Of a DNA stretch of 43,793 nt, positions 34,848-43,758 are shown one piece after another. The notes below the pieces were generated by a model. It was not told the DNA's origin. It saw nothing but the letters and a program-made list of their open reading frames with translations, and searched no databases. The position numbers and the translations under genes were made by a program. The stretch is from an uncultured Paenalcaligenes sp. GTDB lineage: Bacteria; Pseudomonadota; Gammaproteobacteria; Burkholderiales; Burkholderiaceae_B. The stretch spans positions 1 through 43,793 of the forward strand of contig CANQRK010000003.1 in assembly GCA_947626245.1 (NCBI GenBank), in the 5' to 3' direction. Every line of letters begins with the position of its first letter. Position 1 is the stretch's first letter.

Positions 34848-37765
34848 TAGCTATCCTTTTTGCTTTGTAAAACGCGGTGAATCGTGGGCAGCATGCGGTA
34901 AAAACGTAACGATTGGTGTGCCAATGCTACTAGCATGAGTACGGTAGAGCCGACGACCAGCATGTAGACGCCGATGTCAAAGAGTAGTGTGCTAGAGGTA
35001 TGGACCGTGCCCAACAGCGGGATTTCAATATCCCAGCTTTGTGCGGATAAAAAGGGTTTGGCATACCACCACACCATCATGGCGGCAAAACCGGCCGTTA
35101 CCATTCCACCCGCAATCCAGGTTTGAGGCTGAATAAGAGGGCGAGACTCCACCCACACAATACCACCCACCATATATTGCAAAATAATGGTGGTCGCCAT
35201 GATCAGACCGGCTACAAAACCACCACCCGGTAGGTTATGGCCACGCAGCAAGAAATACACCGAAATTAAGGCGGCAATGGGCATGAGGAAGCGGATTAAC
35301 ACCGCTGGAATACGCATAATCCCTTCGGGTAAGGCTGCATGAGGATCAGGTTCATCAAAGGTAGTGCTGAGCATACTATGCTGGTTTTGACGACGAGCGA
35401 GGGGCTCTGCCACGGTTTCTACAGGAGGTCGGAAGCGGCGTAATAGAGCAAAGACGCTCAGAGCCACAATACCTAAGACGGTAATTTCACCAAAGGTATC
35501 AAAACCACGGAAGTCCACCAAAATGACGTTAACCACGTTAGTGCCACCACCTAAGGGTAGGGCTTTTTCCACGAGGAAAGACGAGATCGTATCTGTTTGG
35601 GGGCGCGTCAAAATAGCAAAGCTAAGCGCTGACAGCCCGGCGCCGCAAAGGATGGCAACGATCAAGTCACGCAAGCGACGTCCGCGTGCTTGAGCGTGCG
35701 TTAAGCCGAGACCATCAGCGAGTGGAATACGTTTAGGTAGCCAGCGTAGGCCCAATAAAATAAGTACCACGGTAACTACTTCGACCGACAACTGCGTTAA
35801 GGCTAAGTCAGGGGCAGAGAGCCATGCGTAGCTAAGGCTTGTTATTAGGCCGGCTCCGCCAGACAGCAATAAGGCCGCAGGACGGTGAAATTTGGCGTAG
35901 TAGGCGGCCGCTAATGCGCAGGCGCCACCCGCCATCCACATGAGGGCAAAGAGCGGGTCAACCGGCGTGAGTCGAGCAATATCAAACCAGTTTTGTTGAC
36001 TCAGTGGTATGGCAGCGACCAAGAAAGTAGCGAGTAAGATCAGCAGAACTTGACGCTGCAAGCGGTCGGAATAGGTGTGACGAATGACAAAGTCAGCGCC
36101 TGCTTCGAGCCAGCCCATAAGCCACTCAAAGATGTGACCGGCGTTAATGGTGTAGATCAGGGGCGCACGATCAGATCGCCCTTTACGGTAGCGACCTAAA
36201 ATACCAATTAGGATCAAGCCACCCACCGTTGCAATAAAGCTCATGAGCAAGGGTAGATTAAAGCCATGCCAAATATGGAGGTTGTAGTCGGGGGTGGCCG
36301 CACCCAAAATGGAGTGGACGGCAACGTGCAAAATAGGACCGACGGTATAGGTGGGGAAAATGCCGACCACCAAACAAATTAGAACCAAAATGGCGCTAGG
36401 GATGAGCATTAAGCGAGGTGGCTCGTGCGGTGTACGGGGTAGGTCGGTAGCAGGGGGACCAAAAAACACCTGATGAATAAAACGGTACGAATAGGCCACA
36501 CTAAAGATACTGGCTACCACTGCAGCAAAAGGCAAGATCTGGTTAAATAAACTACCATTTGCGCTAAAAACCGCCTCGCTAAAGAACATTTCCTTGGAGA
36601 GAAAACCGTTTAAAAGCGGTACGCCAGCCATCGAGGCCGCCGCCACTGAGGCCAGGGTAGCCGTGACGGGCATATAGTGGCGCAAGCCAGATAATCGGTT
36701 TAAATTACGTGTGCCGCTTTCGTGATCCACAATACCGGCTGCCATGAATAGCGAGGCCTTAAAGGTAGCGTGGTTAATAATATGGAAAATAGCGGCTACG
36801 AGGGCTAGAGGAGTGCTAAGACCCAAAAGAACGGTAATCAATCCTAAGTGACTGATAGTGGAGTAGGCTAGGACACCTTTCATATCACGTTGAAAAGTGG
36901 CTAAATAAGCACCTAATGTCAGAGAAATAAGACCAGCGCCACCGACTACCCAGAGCCAAACCTCGGTGCCAGCCATAACAAACCAAAAGCGGGCTAGTAA
37001 AAACACCCCCATTTTGACCATCGTAGCTGAATGTAAATAGGCAGACACTGGCGTGGGCGCTGCCATAGCGCGCGGCAACCACAAATGGAAGGGAAACTGC
37101 GCACTCTTGGTAAAAGCACCTAGCAGTAATAAGGTCAGCAGAATTGGGTACCAATGGTGTGATTGGATCAACTCACGTGACTGCAGTACAGTGTGTAGGT
37201 CGTAGCTGCCGGCGACTTGACCTAACATGAGTGCTGCAGCTAATAAACATAGGCCACCCCCACCGGTAACAACCAAAGACATGCGGGCACCGCGTCGGGC
37301 ATCGCGTCGGTGGTACCAATAGGCGATCAGCATAAAGGAGCACAGACTGGTGAGCTCCCAGAAAACCACTAATTGAATCAGGTTGCCAGAGATGACTACC
37401 CCAAGCATTGCTCCCATAAAGGCTTGCAAGAAGGCGAAAAACCGTCGTGCAGGATCTTTAGGTGATAAGTAGTAATGGGCATACAGGGCGATGAGGGCAC
37501 CCATGCCGCTTACAATCAGACTAAAAAGTAGAGCAAAGCCATCCATACGCAAGGTGAAGTCGATGCCATGAGACGGTATCCAACTGGTGCGATAAAACAA
37601 AACCTCGCCATCAAAGATAGCGGGAGCGCACAACAGCGATACGAAAGCACAACTTGCGGCCACTACACCTGCTAATAAAGCGTGTAGTGTGCGTTGAGAT
37701 GCGGGAAGTAATGAAGATAGTAGGCTGCCTATAAAGGGCAGCACTAAAATTATGAGCAAATACAT
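34847..37765 (-). CDS. mnhA: Fused monovalent cation/H+ antiporter subunits A and B
   Basis: At 972 residues this is the MrpA-MrpB fusion (PhaAB type) seen in Gram-negative six-gene operons, not the seven-gene form of Bacillus. The N-terminal part is NuoL-like, with ELTSLCSFMLIAYWYHRRD (conserved Glu), AQFPFHLWLPRAM (conserved Lys/His region) and THNHATFKA-type motifs in FHIINHATFKASLF. The C-terminal 250 residues carry NuoJ-like and MrpB domains, with VNVILVDFRGFDTFGEI and GHNLPGGGFVAGL. It is the first gene of the operon, with ATG at 37765; the divergent region to hemN contains the FNR box. Confidence 0.94.
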   Translation of the reverse strand: MYLLIILVLPFIGSLLSSLLPASQRTLHALLAGVVAASCAFVSLLCAPAIFDGEVLFYRTSWIPSHGIDFTLRMDGFALLFSLIVSGMGALIALYAHYYLSPKDPARRFFAFLQAFMGAMLGVVISGNLIQLVVFWELTSLCSFMLIAYWYHRRDARRGARMSLVVTGGGGLCLLAAALMLGQVAGSYDLHTVLQSRELIQSHHWYPILLTLLLLGAFTKSAQFPFHLWLPRAMAAPTPVSAYLHSATMVKMGVFLLARFWFVMAGTEVWLWVVGGAGLISLTLGAYLATFQRDMKGVLAYSTISHLGLITVLLGLSTPLALVAAIFHIINHATFKASLFMAAGIVDHESGTRNLNRLSGLRHYMPVTATLASVAAASMAGVPLLNGFLSKEMFFSEAVFSANGSLFNQILPFAAVVASIFSVAYSYRFIHQVFFGPPATDLPRTPHEPPRLMLIPSAILVLICLVVGIFPTYTVGPILHVAVHSILGAATPDYNLHIWHGFNLPLLMSFIATVGGLILIGILGRYRKGRSDRAPLIYTINAGHIFEWLMGWLEAGADFVIRHTYSDRLQRQVLLILLATFLVAAIPLSQQNWFDIARLTPVDPLFALMWMAGGACALAAAYYAKFHRPAALLLSGGAGLITSLSYAWLSAPDLALTQLSVEVVTVVLILLGLRWLPKRIPLADGLGLTHAQARGRRLRDLIVAILCGAGLSALSFAILTRPQTDTISSFLVEKALPLGGGTNVVNVILVDFRGFDTFGEITVLGIVALSVFALLRRFRPPVETVAEPLARRQNQHSMLSTTFDEPDPHAALPEGIMRIPAVLIRFLMPIAALISVYFLLRGHNLPGGGFVAGLIMATTIILQYMVGGIVWVESRPLIQPQTWIAGGMVTAGFAAMMVWWYAKPFLSAQSWDIEIPLLGTVHTSSTLLFDIGVYMLVVGSTVLMLVALAHQSLRFYRMLPTIHRVLQSKKDS

Positions 37766-37872
37766 CAGGCTCTCGGCAGCAAAGTGGTTGAATTAGCCCT
37801 TAATAATACGACATTTGTTGCTATCTATTGCAGATAAATGTGCAAAATGAATTTAAGGGGAGGGAGAACTGC

Positions 37873-37916
37873 TTGATCTATATCAATCTATATTCCTTTT
37901 AAAAGCGCCATACTAT
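37873..37916 (+). promoter_or_regulatory. FNR/Anr-type box and promoter of hemN
   Basis: TTGATCTATATCAA at 37873-37886 is a perfect match to the FNR half-sites TTGAT-N4-ATCAA. TACTAT at 37911-37916 is a good -10, placing the box centre about 42 bases upstream of the expected start, the class II activator position. It should activate hemN under low oxygen or nitrogen-oxide stress. Confidence 0.85.
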
Positions 37917-37958
37917 TCCTCAGAAATGAGGTAAGCGGTCTTTTTTTGGAGTATGTAG

Positions 37959-39359
37959 ATGTATGATATAGCTGATCCTATCGACGCGGTGCAACTTTCA
38001 GAAAGTCTGATCAGACGCTTTGATCGGTCGGGGCCACGCTATACGTCGTATCCCACTGCAGATCGTTTTGTCGATAATTTTAGTAGTCAACATTATATAA
38101 CGGCTTTAGAGCAACGTCAGCAATTCGTCAGATTGCCTGATTTTTCTGTGTATGTGCATTTGCCCTTTTGCCAGTCGTTGTGCTATTTTTGCGCGTGTAA
38201 CAAAATCATCACTCAAGACACATCCCGCTCGGCGGCGTATGTGCAGACCCTCTTAAAAGAACTGCAGTTGCTCCAGCCCTATTTGGGGCAAGAGCGTCAA
38301 ACGGGGCAGTTACACCTAGGTGGTGGGACTCCTACCTTTTTGATGCCCGACGAGCTCACCTTGTTAATGCAAGGGCTGCGTCAGCACTTTGATTTTAGCC
38401 CTCAGGCTGAACTAGGCATCGAGATTGACCCCCGTACGCTCCAAGAGCACAGCTTGGAATTTTTAGCCCAGCTTGGCTTTAATCGTACCAGTTTTGGCGT
38501 GCAAGATTTCGACCCTCAGGTTCAAGCTGCGGTTAATCGTATCCAACCGTATGAGATGGTAGAGCAAGCCATACACAAAAGTCGTGCGGCAGGTTTTCTG
38601 TCTATTAATACGGATTTGATTTACGGCTTGCCCAAGCAAACGCTAAGCAGCTTTTCGCAAACAGTCCAAGCCTTAATTGCTTTGCGGCCCGATCGTATCG
38701 CTTTGTATAACTACGCCCATTTGCCGCAACGCTTCAAAGCGCAACGCCTGATCCACGAGCAGGATTTACCCTCGGCAGACGAGCGTTTACAAATCTTTAT
38801 GATGGCGACGCAGCAGTTGTTGCAGGCTGGCTATGAGTACATTGGTTTGGATCATTTTTCTTTGCCTGCCGACGAGTTAAATGTAGCGCGCCTCAATCAA
38901 AGCCTACATCGCAATTTCCAGGGCTACACCACTCGCGCCAATAGTGATTTGGTGGGGTTGGGGGTGTCGGCCATTGGCAAAATAGGTCATACCCATATTC
39001 AAAATCAACGCTCGCTAAAGGAATACTCGCAGCAGATTGAACAAGGGCAGCTGGCTACTTTTCGTGGCTACGTCATGAGTGCAGCCGATGTGTTGCGCGA
39101 AGAGCTGATCATGACAATTATGTGCAGCATGCCTGTGCCTTACCAAGACTTCGAGCAGCGCTATGGCATTCAGTTTCACACCGAGTTCGCAGCCGAGTTA
39201 GCCGCGCTAAGACCTTATGCAGAGGCTGGGTTGGTCGAGTTAGACTCATCGCATTTACAGATAACAGCTAAAGGGCGACTTTTTGTACGTGCGATTAGCA
39301 TGGAGTTCGACCAGCATTTGCACAAGGCTACACAAGCCAGTTATTCAAAATTAATATAA
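37959..39359 (+). CDS. hemN: Oxygen-independent coproporphyrinogen III oxidase
   Basis: HemN is the radical SAM enzyme that decarboxylates coproporphyrinogen III to protoporphyrinogen IX without oxygen. The 466-residue protein has the start RFDRSGPRYTSYPTADRF and the cluster motif C71-x3-C75-x2-C78 with C80 following (CQSLCYFCAC), and LHLGGGTPTF. Length matches true HemN (about 457) rather than the shorter HemW. The gene lies behind an FNR box and 15 bases ahead of a Crp/Fnr-type gene with which it is likely co-transcribed. Confidence 0.95.
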   Translation: MYDIADPIDAVQLSESLIRRFDRSGPRYTSYPTADRFVDNFSSQHYITALEQRQQFVRLPDFSVYVHLPFCQSLCYFCACNKIITQDTSRSAAYVQTLLKELQLLQPYLGQERQTGQLHLGGGTPTFLMPDELTLLMQGLRQHFDFSPQAELGIEIDPRTLQEHSLEFLAQLGFNRTSFGVQDFDPQVQAAVNRIQPYEMVEQAIHKSRAAGFLSINTDLIYGLPKQTLSSFSQTVQALIALRPDRIALYNYAHLPQRFKAQRLIHEQDLPSADERLQIFMMATQQLLQAGYEYIGLDHFSLPADELNVARLNQSLHRNFQGYTTRANSDLVGLGVSAIGKIGHTHIQNQRSLKEYSQQIEQGQLATFRGYVMSAADVLREELIMTIMCSMPVPYQDFEQRYGIQFHTEFAAELAALRPYAEAGLVELDSSHLQITAKGRLFVRAISMEFDQHLHKATQASYSKLI

Positions 39360-39374
39360 ATCAAGGTGGACAGA

Positions 39375-40061
39375 ATGAATTTGGCTAAAAAAAAATGCAA
39401 AGCTCCTTTGTCTTTCATTAAGCACCCTATTTTTCAAGGGTGGACATCTGAAGAGATCTTGGCGTTATACGAGGTGTGTGAAACGATTGAGCTCCAAGCT
39501 TCAGACTATGTGTTTCAGCGTGACCAGCCTTGTTATGCGTTCTATCTAGTCGAGCAGGGTGAGGTTGAGCTGCAATGGAAGACGAAGACAGGCCAGGTCA
39601 AAGTCCTGCATCAGCGCACCAAAGGAGAGGCGGTAGGAGATGCCTGCGTTTTGATGGGAGATAAATACAGGGTGGATGCGATAGCCACAGAAAACACGAC
39701 CCTAATACGCATTAGTAAACAACATTTTTATGCTCAGCTATCTACAAAGCCGCATTTAATGATGCGCCTAGTTAATTTGCTAAGCCAAAATTTATGTGGG
39801 TTGTTTGGTGATGTGTTGACGGCTTCTTCTATTTCGGGCACTCAGCGCGTCATTAATTACTTGTTAGCTAAGGTGCCTTTGAGAAACCATGTGGTTGTAG
39901 AGCTAACTAGCTCAAAGGCGCAGGTAGCCGCCGCGTTAAATCTGACTCCCGAGCATTTTTCGCGTATTTTGCACGATTTAGCCAAACAGAGTTTTATTGA
40001 GGTAACAGGGCGTCAGGTTGCCATCGAAGATGTCGATGGCTTGTTGGCTTATTCGCGCTAA
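39375..40061 (+). CDS. Crp/Fnr family regulator, Dnr/Anr-like without FNR cysteine set
   Basis: The 228-residue protein has an N-terminal cyclic-nucleotide-binding-like fold and a C-terminal winged helix. The recognition helix reads LTPEHFSRIL, with the E-x-x-S-R residues that in FNR read TTGAT half-sites. The four cysteines that ligate the FNR [4Fe-4S] cluster are not arranged as in FNR: only C8 lies in the first 30 residues. This makes direct oxygen sensing through an Fe-S cluster unlikely and a Dnr-like heme/nitric oxide role possible (inference). ATG at 39375 follows AAGGTGG at 5 bases; a GTG at 39366 would add only three residues. Its stop overlaps the rdgC stop on the other strand. Confidence 0.88.
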   Translation: MNLAKKKCKAPLSFIKHPIFQGWTSEEILALYEVCETIELQASDYVFQRDQPCYAFYLVEQGEVELQWKTKTGQVKVLHQRTKGEAVGDACVLMGDKYRVDAIATENTTLIRISKQHFYAQLSTKPHLMMRLVNLLSQNLCGLFGDVLTASSISGTQRVINYLLAKVPLRNHVVVELTSSKAQVAAALNLTPEHFSRILHDLAKQSFIEVTGRQVAIEDVDGLLAYSR

Positions 40062-40954
40062 ACAGGTATTTTTTCGCCACCTAGGGCGTCGAGTAGCTCG
40101 TTAAGCAGCACCGTTATTTCGGCGCTCATTAATAAGAACTCGGCGTCAAATACCTGAGCCTCGTCTTGAGCGTCTAGCTCTTGTTGCTCGGTAAGCAGGT
40201 CGGTTGGTGCCAGACGCTTTAACTCAAGTCCGTCGGTCAGTACAAATGAAATTTTGTCTGCCCACGTTAAAGCCAAGCGAGTGCATTGTTTGCCGTCAGC
40301 AATATGAGCGCGGACTTCGTCGCTGTCCAAGTTGTGATGCGCGTAACGGACTACAGAACGGCTTTCACCGCTGCCGCGTAGCTCGGCATCTTGATCAATA
40401 GAGAACGGGTAGGGCAGGCTAAAGTCAGCTAACCAGCTGGTCATGGCTGCAGCAGGAGATTGCTGAGTGTAGACCGGCACAGCAGGGAAAATGGCAAAGG
40501 TTTTAGCAATTAAGCCCATGACCTCGTCGGCGGTAGCCGCTGCGGCTGCATCAATAGCAAGCCAGCGATTGTCTGGGTCAATCCAAACAGATACCAAGCG
40601 CTCTACACTAAAGGCCCGAGGCAATAATTCGGTAATGAGGTCCTCTTTGAGTTCCTTCATTTGTTTGCGACCGACCTTGTAGCCTTGTTCGTCTTCTTTG
40701 TCTTTGGCGCGAGCACGTGCAATTTGATTAATGACTGTGCTGGGCAAGAGTTTTTTTTCGGATTTGGCCGTAAGTAAAATCTGGCCGTTGACGCGGTGGA
40801 CTAAATCCGTTTGGTCATGAGCCGGAGCCCAGCCCAAACTAAGAGGGTCTTGGCTAGAGCCCGGAGTAAAAGCGTGTTTGGCGACGTCGTCGTCGATGGA
40901 GTCTGCCGTCCAGTCGGGATGGAGGCGAAAGAAGCGTACGTTTTTAAACCACAT
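40058..40954 (-). CDS. rdgC: Recombination-associated protein RdgC
   Basis: RdgC is a ring-forming DNA-binding protein that can modulate RecA filament formation. The 298-residue protein has the family start MWFKNVRFFRL and the conserved interior ALPRAF-like segment (LLPRAFSVERLVSVWID), with length as in E. coli RdgC (303). It is divergent from recA, and its last codons overlap the stop of the Crp/Fnr gene by 4 bases. Confidence 0.94.
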   Translation of the reverse strand: MWFKNVRFFRLHPDWTADSIDDDVAKHAFTPGSSQDPLSLGWAPAHDQTDLVHRVNGQILLTAKSEKKLLPSTVINQIARARAKDKEDEQGYKVGRKQMKELKEDLITELLPRAFSVERLVSVWIDPDNRWLAIDAAAAATADEVMGLIAKTFAIFPAVPVYTQQSPAAAMTSWLADFSLPYPFSIDQDAELRGSGESRSVVRYAHHNLDSDEVRAHIADGKQCTRLALTWADKISFVLTDGLELKRLAPTDLLTEQQELDAQDEAQVFDAEFLLMSAEITVLLNELLDALGGEKIPV

Positions 40955-41027
40955 GAGTTATTTGGTAATAGTAAAAATAAACATTGTATTCTATGTTGTG
41001 AGTCTAGGGCATTACCCCGGATGAACT

Positions 41028-41044
41028 TAGCCATGAAGGCTAAA
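41028..41044. repeat. 6-bp inverted repeat between rdgC and recA
   Basis: TTAGCC and GGCTAA flank ATGAA, without a T-run. It lies in the rdgC upstream region and could be an operator; no other feature is seen in 40955-41128. Confidence 0.3.
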
Positions 41045-41128
41045 CACTAGGGCTATACTCTAAAAGATACGCTAACATATTCATTGCATATGACTAAACC
41101 ACAGTTAATTGCAATCATGCCATTTAAC

Positions 41129-41157
41129 TGGTTATCTGTATATATATACAGTATAAT
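41129..41157 (+). promoter_or_regulatory. recA promoter with consensus LexA (SOS) box
   Basis: CTGTATATATATACAG at 41136-41151 is identical to the E. coli LexA consensus core. TATAAT follows directly at 41152-41157, so LexA would cover the promoter spacer. The recA start is 51 bases further on. Confidence 0.93.
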
Positions 41158-41208
41158 TCATTTATATTGATAAGGATGGGGTGGCCCATCACGACATAGG
41201 ACACATAC

Positions 41209-42285
41209 ATGGACGACAAGCGCAACAAAGCTGTAGCTGCAGAGCGTGAAAAAGCCTTAGCTGCCGCACTGTCTCAAATTGAAAAGCAGTTTGGTAAAGG
41301 TTCCGTAATGCGTTACGGAGACAACCAAGTCGAGCACGACATTCAAGTTTGTTCTACTGGTTCTTTGGGTCTGGATATTGCTCTAGGCGTAGGCGGGTTG
41401 CCGCGTGGCCGTGTTATTGAAATCTACGGTCCCGAATCATCCGGTAAAACCACACTTACCCTCGAGGTTATAGCCGAAATGCAAAAAATCGGCGGTACAT
41501 GTGCTTTTGTCGATGCCGAACATGCCCTAGACGTTCAGTACGCTGCCAAACTGGGTGTTAACCTCAGTGACTTGCTTATTTCTCAGCCCGATACCGGTGA
41601 ACAAGCCCTAGAAATTACCGATGCATTGGTGCGTTCCGGTTCCGTCGACTTAATTGTCGTGGACTCCGTTGCCGCTCTTACGCCCAAGGCCGAAATCGAA
41701 GGCGATATGGGTGACTCACTACCGGGCTTGCAGGCTCGCCTCATGAGCCAAGCCCTACGCAAGCTCACTGCCACCATCAAACGTGCGAATTGTATGGTGA
41801 TCTTTATTAACCAAATTCGCATGAAAATTGGTGTTATGTTCGGTAGCCCCGAAACCACCACAGGGGGTAATGCGCTTAAATTCTATTCGTCCGTGCGTTT
41901 AGATATTCGTCGCATTGGTTCTATCAAACGGGGTGATGAAGTCGTTGGTAATGAAACGCGCGTCAAAGTGGTTAAAAACAAGGTCGCTCCTCCGTTTAAG
42001 CAGGCCGAGTTCGATATTATGTATGGGGGCGGTGTATCGCGCGAAGGCGAGATCATTGATCTGGGTGTACAGGCAGGTATCGTAGACAAAGCAGGGGCCT
42101 GGTACAGCTACGAAAGTACTCGCATTGGTCAGGGCAAAGACAATGCTCGTGAATACCTGCGCGAAAATCCTGTTTTAGCGCGCGAGATCGAAAACAAAGT
42201 TCGAGCCCATCATGGTATTACGTTACTCGACGAGGTAGCTCCTGCTCCACAAGCCGTAGCGCAGCCTACCGAGACCAAAGACTAA
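41209..42285 (+). CDS. recA: Recombinase RecA
   Basis: RecA forms filaments on single-stranded DNA, pairs homologous DNA and triggers LexA self-cleavage. The 358-residue protein has the Walker A motif GPESSGKT, the L1/L2 loop region ([20 protein letters not shown], in part) and the acidic C-terminal tail ending TETKD. The LexA box upstream makes it SOS-regulated. recX follows after 5 bases in the same direction. Confidence 0.98.
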   Translation: MDDKRNKAVAAEREKALAAALSQIEKQFGKGSVMRYGDNQVEHDIQVCSTGSLGLDIALGVGGLPRGRVIEIYGPESSGKTTLTLEVIAEMQKIGGTCAFVDAEHALDVQYAAKLGVNLSDLLISQPDTGEQALEITDALVRSGSVDLIVVDSVAALTPKAEIEGDMGDSLPGLQARLMSQALRKLTATIKRANCMVIFINQIRMKIGVMFGSPETTTGGNALKFYSSVRLDIRRIGSIKRGDEVVGNETRVKVVKNKVAPPFKQAEFDIMYGGGVSREGEIIDLGVQAGIVDKAGAWYSYESTRIGQGKDNAREYLRENPVLAREIENKVRAHHGITLLDEVAPAPQAVAQPTETKD

Positions 42286-42290
42286 TTATC

Positions 42291-42842
42291 ATGTATGACT
42301 TTGATGACGAGGACGACTTTGAGCAACTCGGCTTCGAAGGCTTTGAACAGCTAGATCCCACGCCGGAGGCCCCTTCGCCCAAGAAAGGGCCTTCGCTTAA
42401 AGCTCGTGCCATTGATTTCCTATCTAGGCGCGAGCATTCTCGCCTAGAGCTTCAGCGCAAATTACAGCGTCATTGCGATGACATGACGCTAATTCAACAA
42501 TTATTAGACGAGCTCGAAGCCCAAAACTGGCTAAACAACGAGCGTTTTGTGCAAAGCTATGTTAATCGACGGGCTCACAAACTGGGTCAACGCCGTGTAC
42601 TCCAAGAACTACGCCAACAGGGGGTAGAAACCCATCACCTAGAACAGGTGCGCGAGCAGTTACAAGACTCAGAATTCGATCGAGCTTACGAGGTCTGGGA
42701 GCGTAAATTTGGTGCTCTGCCCACCGATCAAAAAAGCTACGCTAAACAGCATCGCTTTATGGCTAGTCGTGGTTTTAGCCCAGATTTTCTACGAAAAATA
42801 CTAGATCGCTTCAAAGATAACGTTTACCAAGATCAAGGGTGA
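42291..42842 (+). CDS. recX: Regulatory protein RecX
   Basis: RecX binds and limits RecA filaments. The 183-residue protein has three-helix repeats with the family motifs AIDFLSRREHSRLELQRKL and NNERFVQSYVNRRAHKLGQRRVLQEL (in part). The N-terminal 30 residues (MYDFDDEDDFEQ...) form an acidic extension ahead of the conserved part. ATG at 42291 lies close behind the recA stop, so read-through expression from recA is expected. No strong terminator is seen after it. Confidence 0.92.
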   Translation: MYDFDDEDDFEQLGFEGFEQLDPTPEAPSPKKGPSLKARAIDFLSRREHSRLELQRKLQRHCDDMTLIQQLLDELEAQNWLNNERFVQSYVNRRAHKLGQRRVLQELRQQGVETHHLEQVREQLQDSEFDRAYEVWERKFGALPTDQKSYAKQHRFMASRGFSPDFLRKILDRFKDNVYQDQG

Positions 42843-43058
42843 CCGTGGTATGTACACCATGATCCACCTCATCACGGGTAGATTGTCTTTGAGCGTGATT
42901 GGATTCACTCACAAACCGGTTAAGCATAGCGGGTTTTTTTTGAATGGTGGTATGCTATACAGGTGTATTTCTTCGATGAAAAATCAAGGGTAAGCACAAA
43001 ATCAACCAGATTGGCTTGAGTTTGTCTTTTGCCTTGTTTTTTAATAGATAAAATAGCG

Positions 43059-43083
43059 GTATAACGCAGTAGGTGCGTTATAC
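43059..43083. repeat. 10-bp perfect inverted repeat upstream of the DUF2889 gene
   Basis: GTATAACGCA and TGCGTTATAC flank GTAGG, ending 39 bases before the start codon. Without a T-run it is more likely an operator or leader hairpin. In the remainder of 42843-43122 I see only a weak hairpin near 42920 followed by eight T residues, possibly a recX terminator. Confidence 0.5.
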
Positions 43084-43122
43084 TTGGTCTGTTTATTTGT
43101 TCGCTTTCCTGTAGGTATTTGT

Positions 43123-43680
43123 ATGTCTTTGCCCGAATTGGTTGCTCGTATTCCTTTACATAAACGGTCTGTTACCGTAGAGGTCTTCGAACGTGCTGAT
43201 GGCCTTTGGGACTTAGACGCCGAGTTAATCGATACCAAAGCCTACACTTTCCCCTTGTCCAATGGTAGTGAACATCTTGCTGGCCAACCAGTGCACCACA
43301 TGCTGTTACGTATTACGGTGAACAGCGACTACCTCATCGTAGATGCTGGTGTGCACTACAAGGCAGCACCTTATGCCGTGTGCGACACGATTGCTCAGAG
43401 CTATCAGAAGCTGATAGGCCTGAACTTGATTCGTGGGTTTAGACACGAAGTGCGAGCACGCTTAGCCGGGAAACACGGCTGCACGCATGTGACAGAGCTA
43501 ACCAACGTTTTACCCACTGCTGCTATTCAGGGCATCGCAGCACGACAACGACGTTTTGAGAGAGGCCAAGAACAAGAAACAAGGCCTTTCTATATAGATG
43601 GTTGTCATGCTTTACGCGCTGATGGGGTGGTGGTTAGGGAGCATTACCCTAAGTGGTATGAAAAGCCCGAAACGGTGTAG
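43123..43680 (+). CDS. DUF2889 domain protein
   Basis: The 185-residue protein matches the DUF2889 family of unknown function: RSVTVEVFERADGLWDLDAELID near the start and LIGLNLIRGFRHEVRARLAGKHGCTHVTEL (in part) in the C-terminal half, with a conserved GC-HVTEL segment. No signal peptide or membrane helix is visible. ATG at 43123 has a weak AGG 8 bases upstream; an upstream in-frame ATG at 43084 lies in the hairpin region and is less likely. The recX-DUF2889-sucC order is common in Alcaligenaceae and relatives (established by my recollection, not checked). Confidence 0.85.
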   Translation: MSLPELVARIPLHKRSVTVEVFERADGLWDLDAELIDTKAYTFPLSNGSEHLAGQPVHHMLLRITVNSDYLIVDAGVHYKAAPYAVCDTIAQSYQKLIGLNLIRGFRHEVRARLAGKHGCTHVTELTNVLPTAAIQGIAARQRRFERGQEQETRPFYIDGCHALRADGVVVREHYPKWYEKPETV

Positions 43681-43758
43681 TAATTTGAGTTTTATTCACG
43701 TGTTAATGGTTAACAGGTGGATGATTTTTTAATGTGTTCTTAGACTGACAGGTACTAA

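Noticed and set aside
42905-42948. recX intrinsic terminator
   Set aside because: AAACC/GGTTT before eight T residues gives only a short stem with a large loop; suggestive but too weak to list as a feature.
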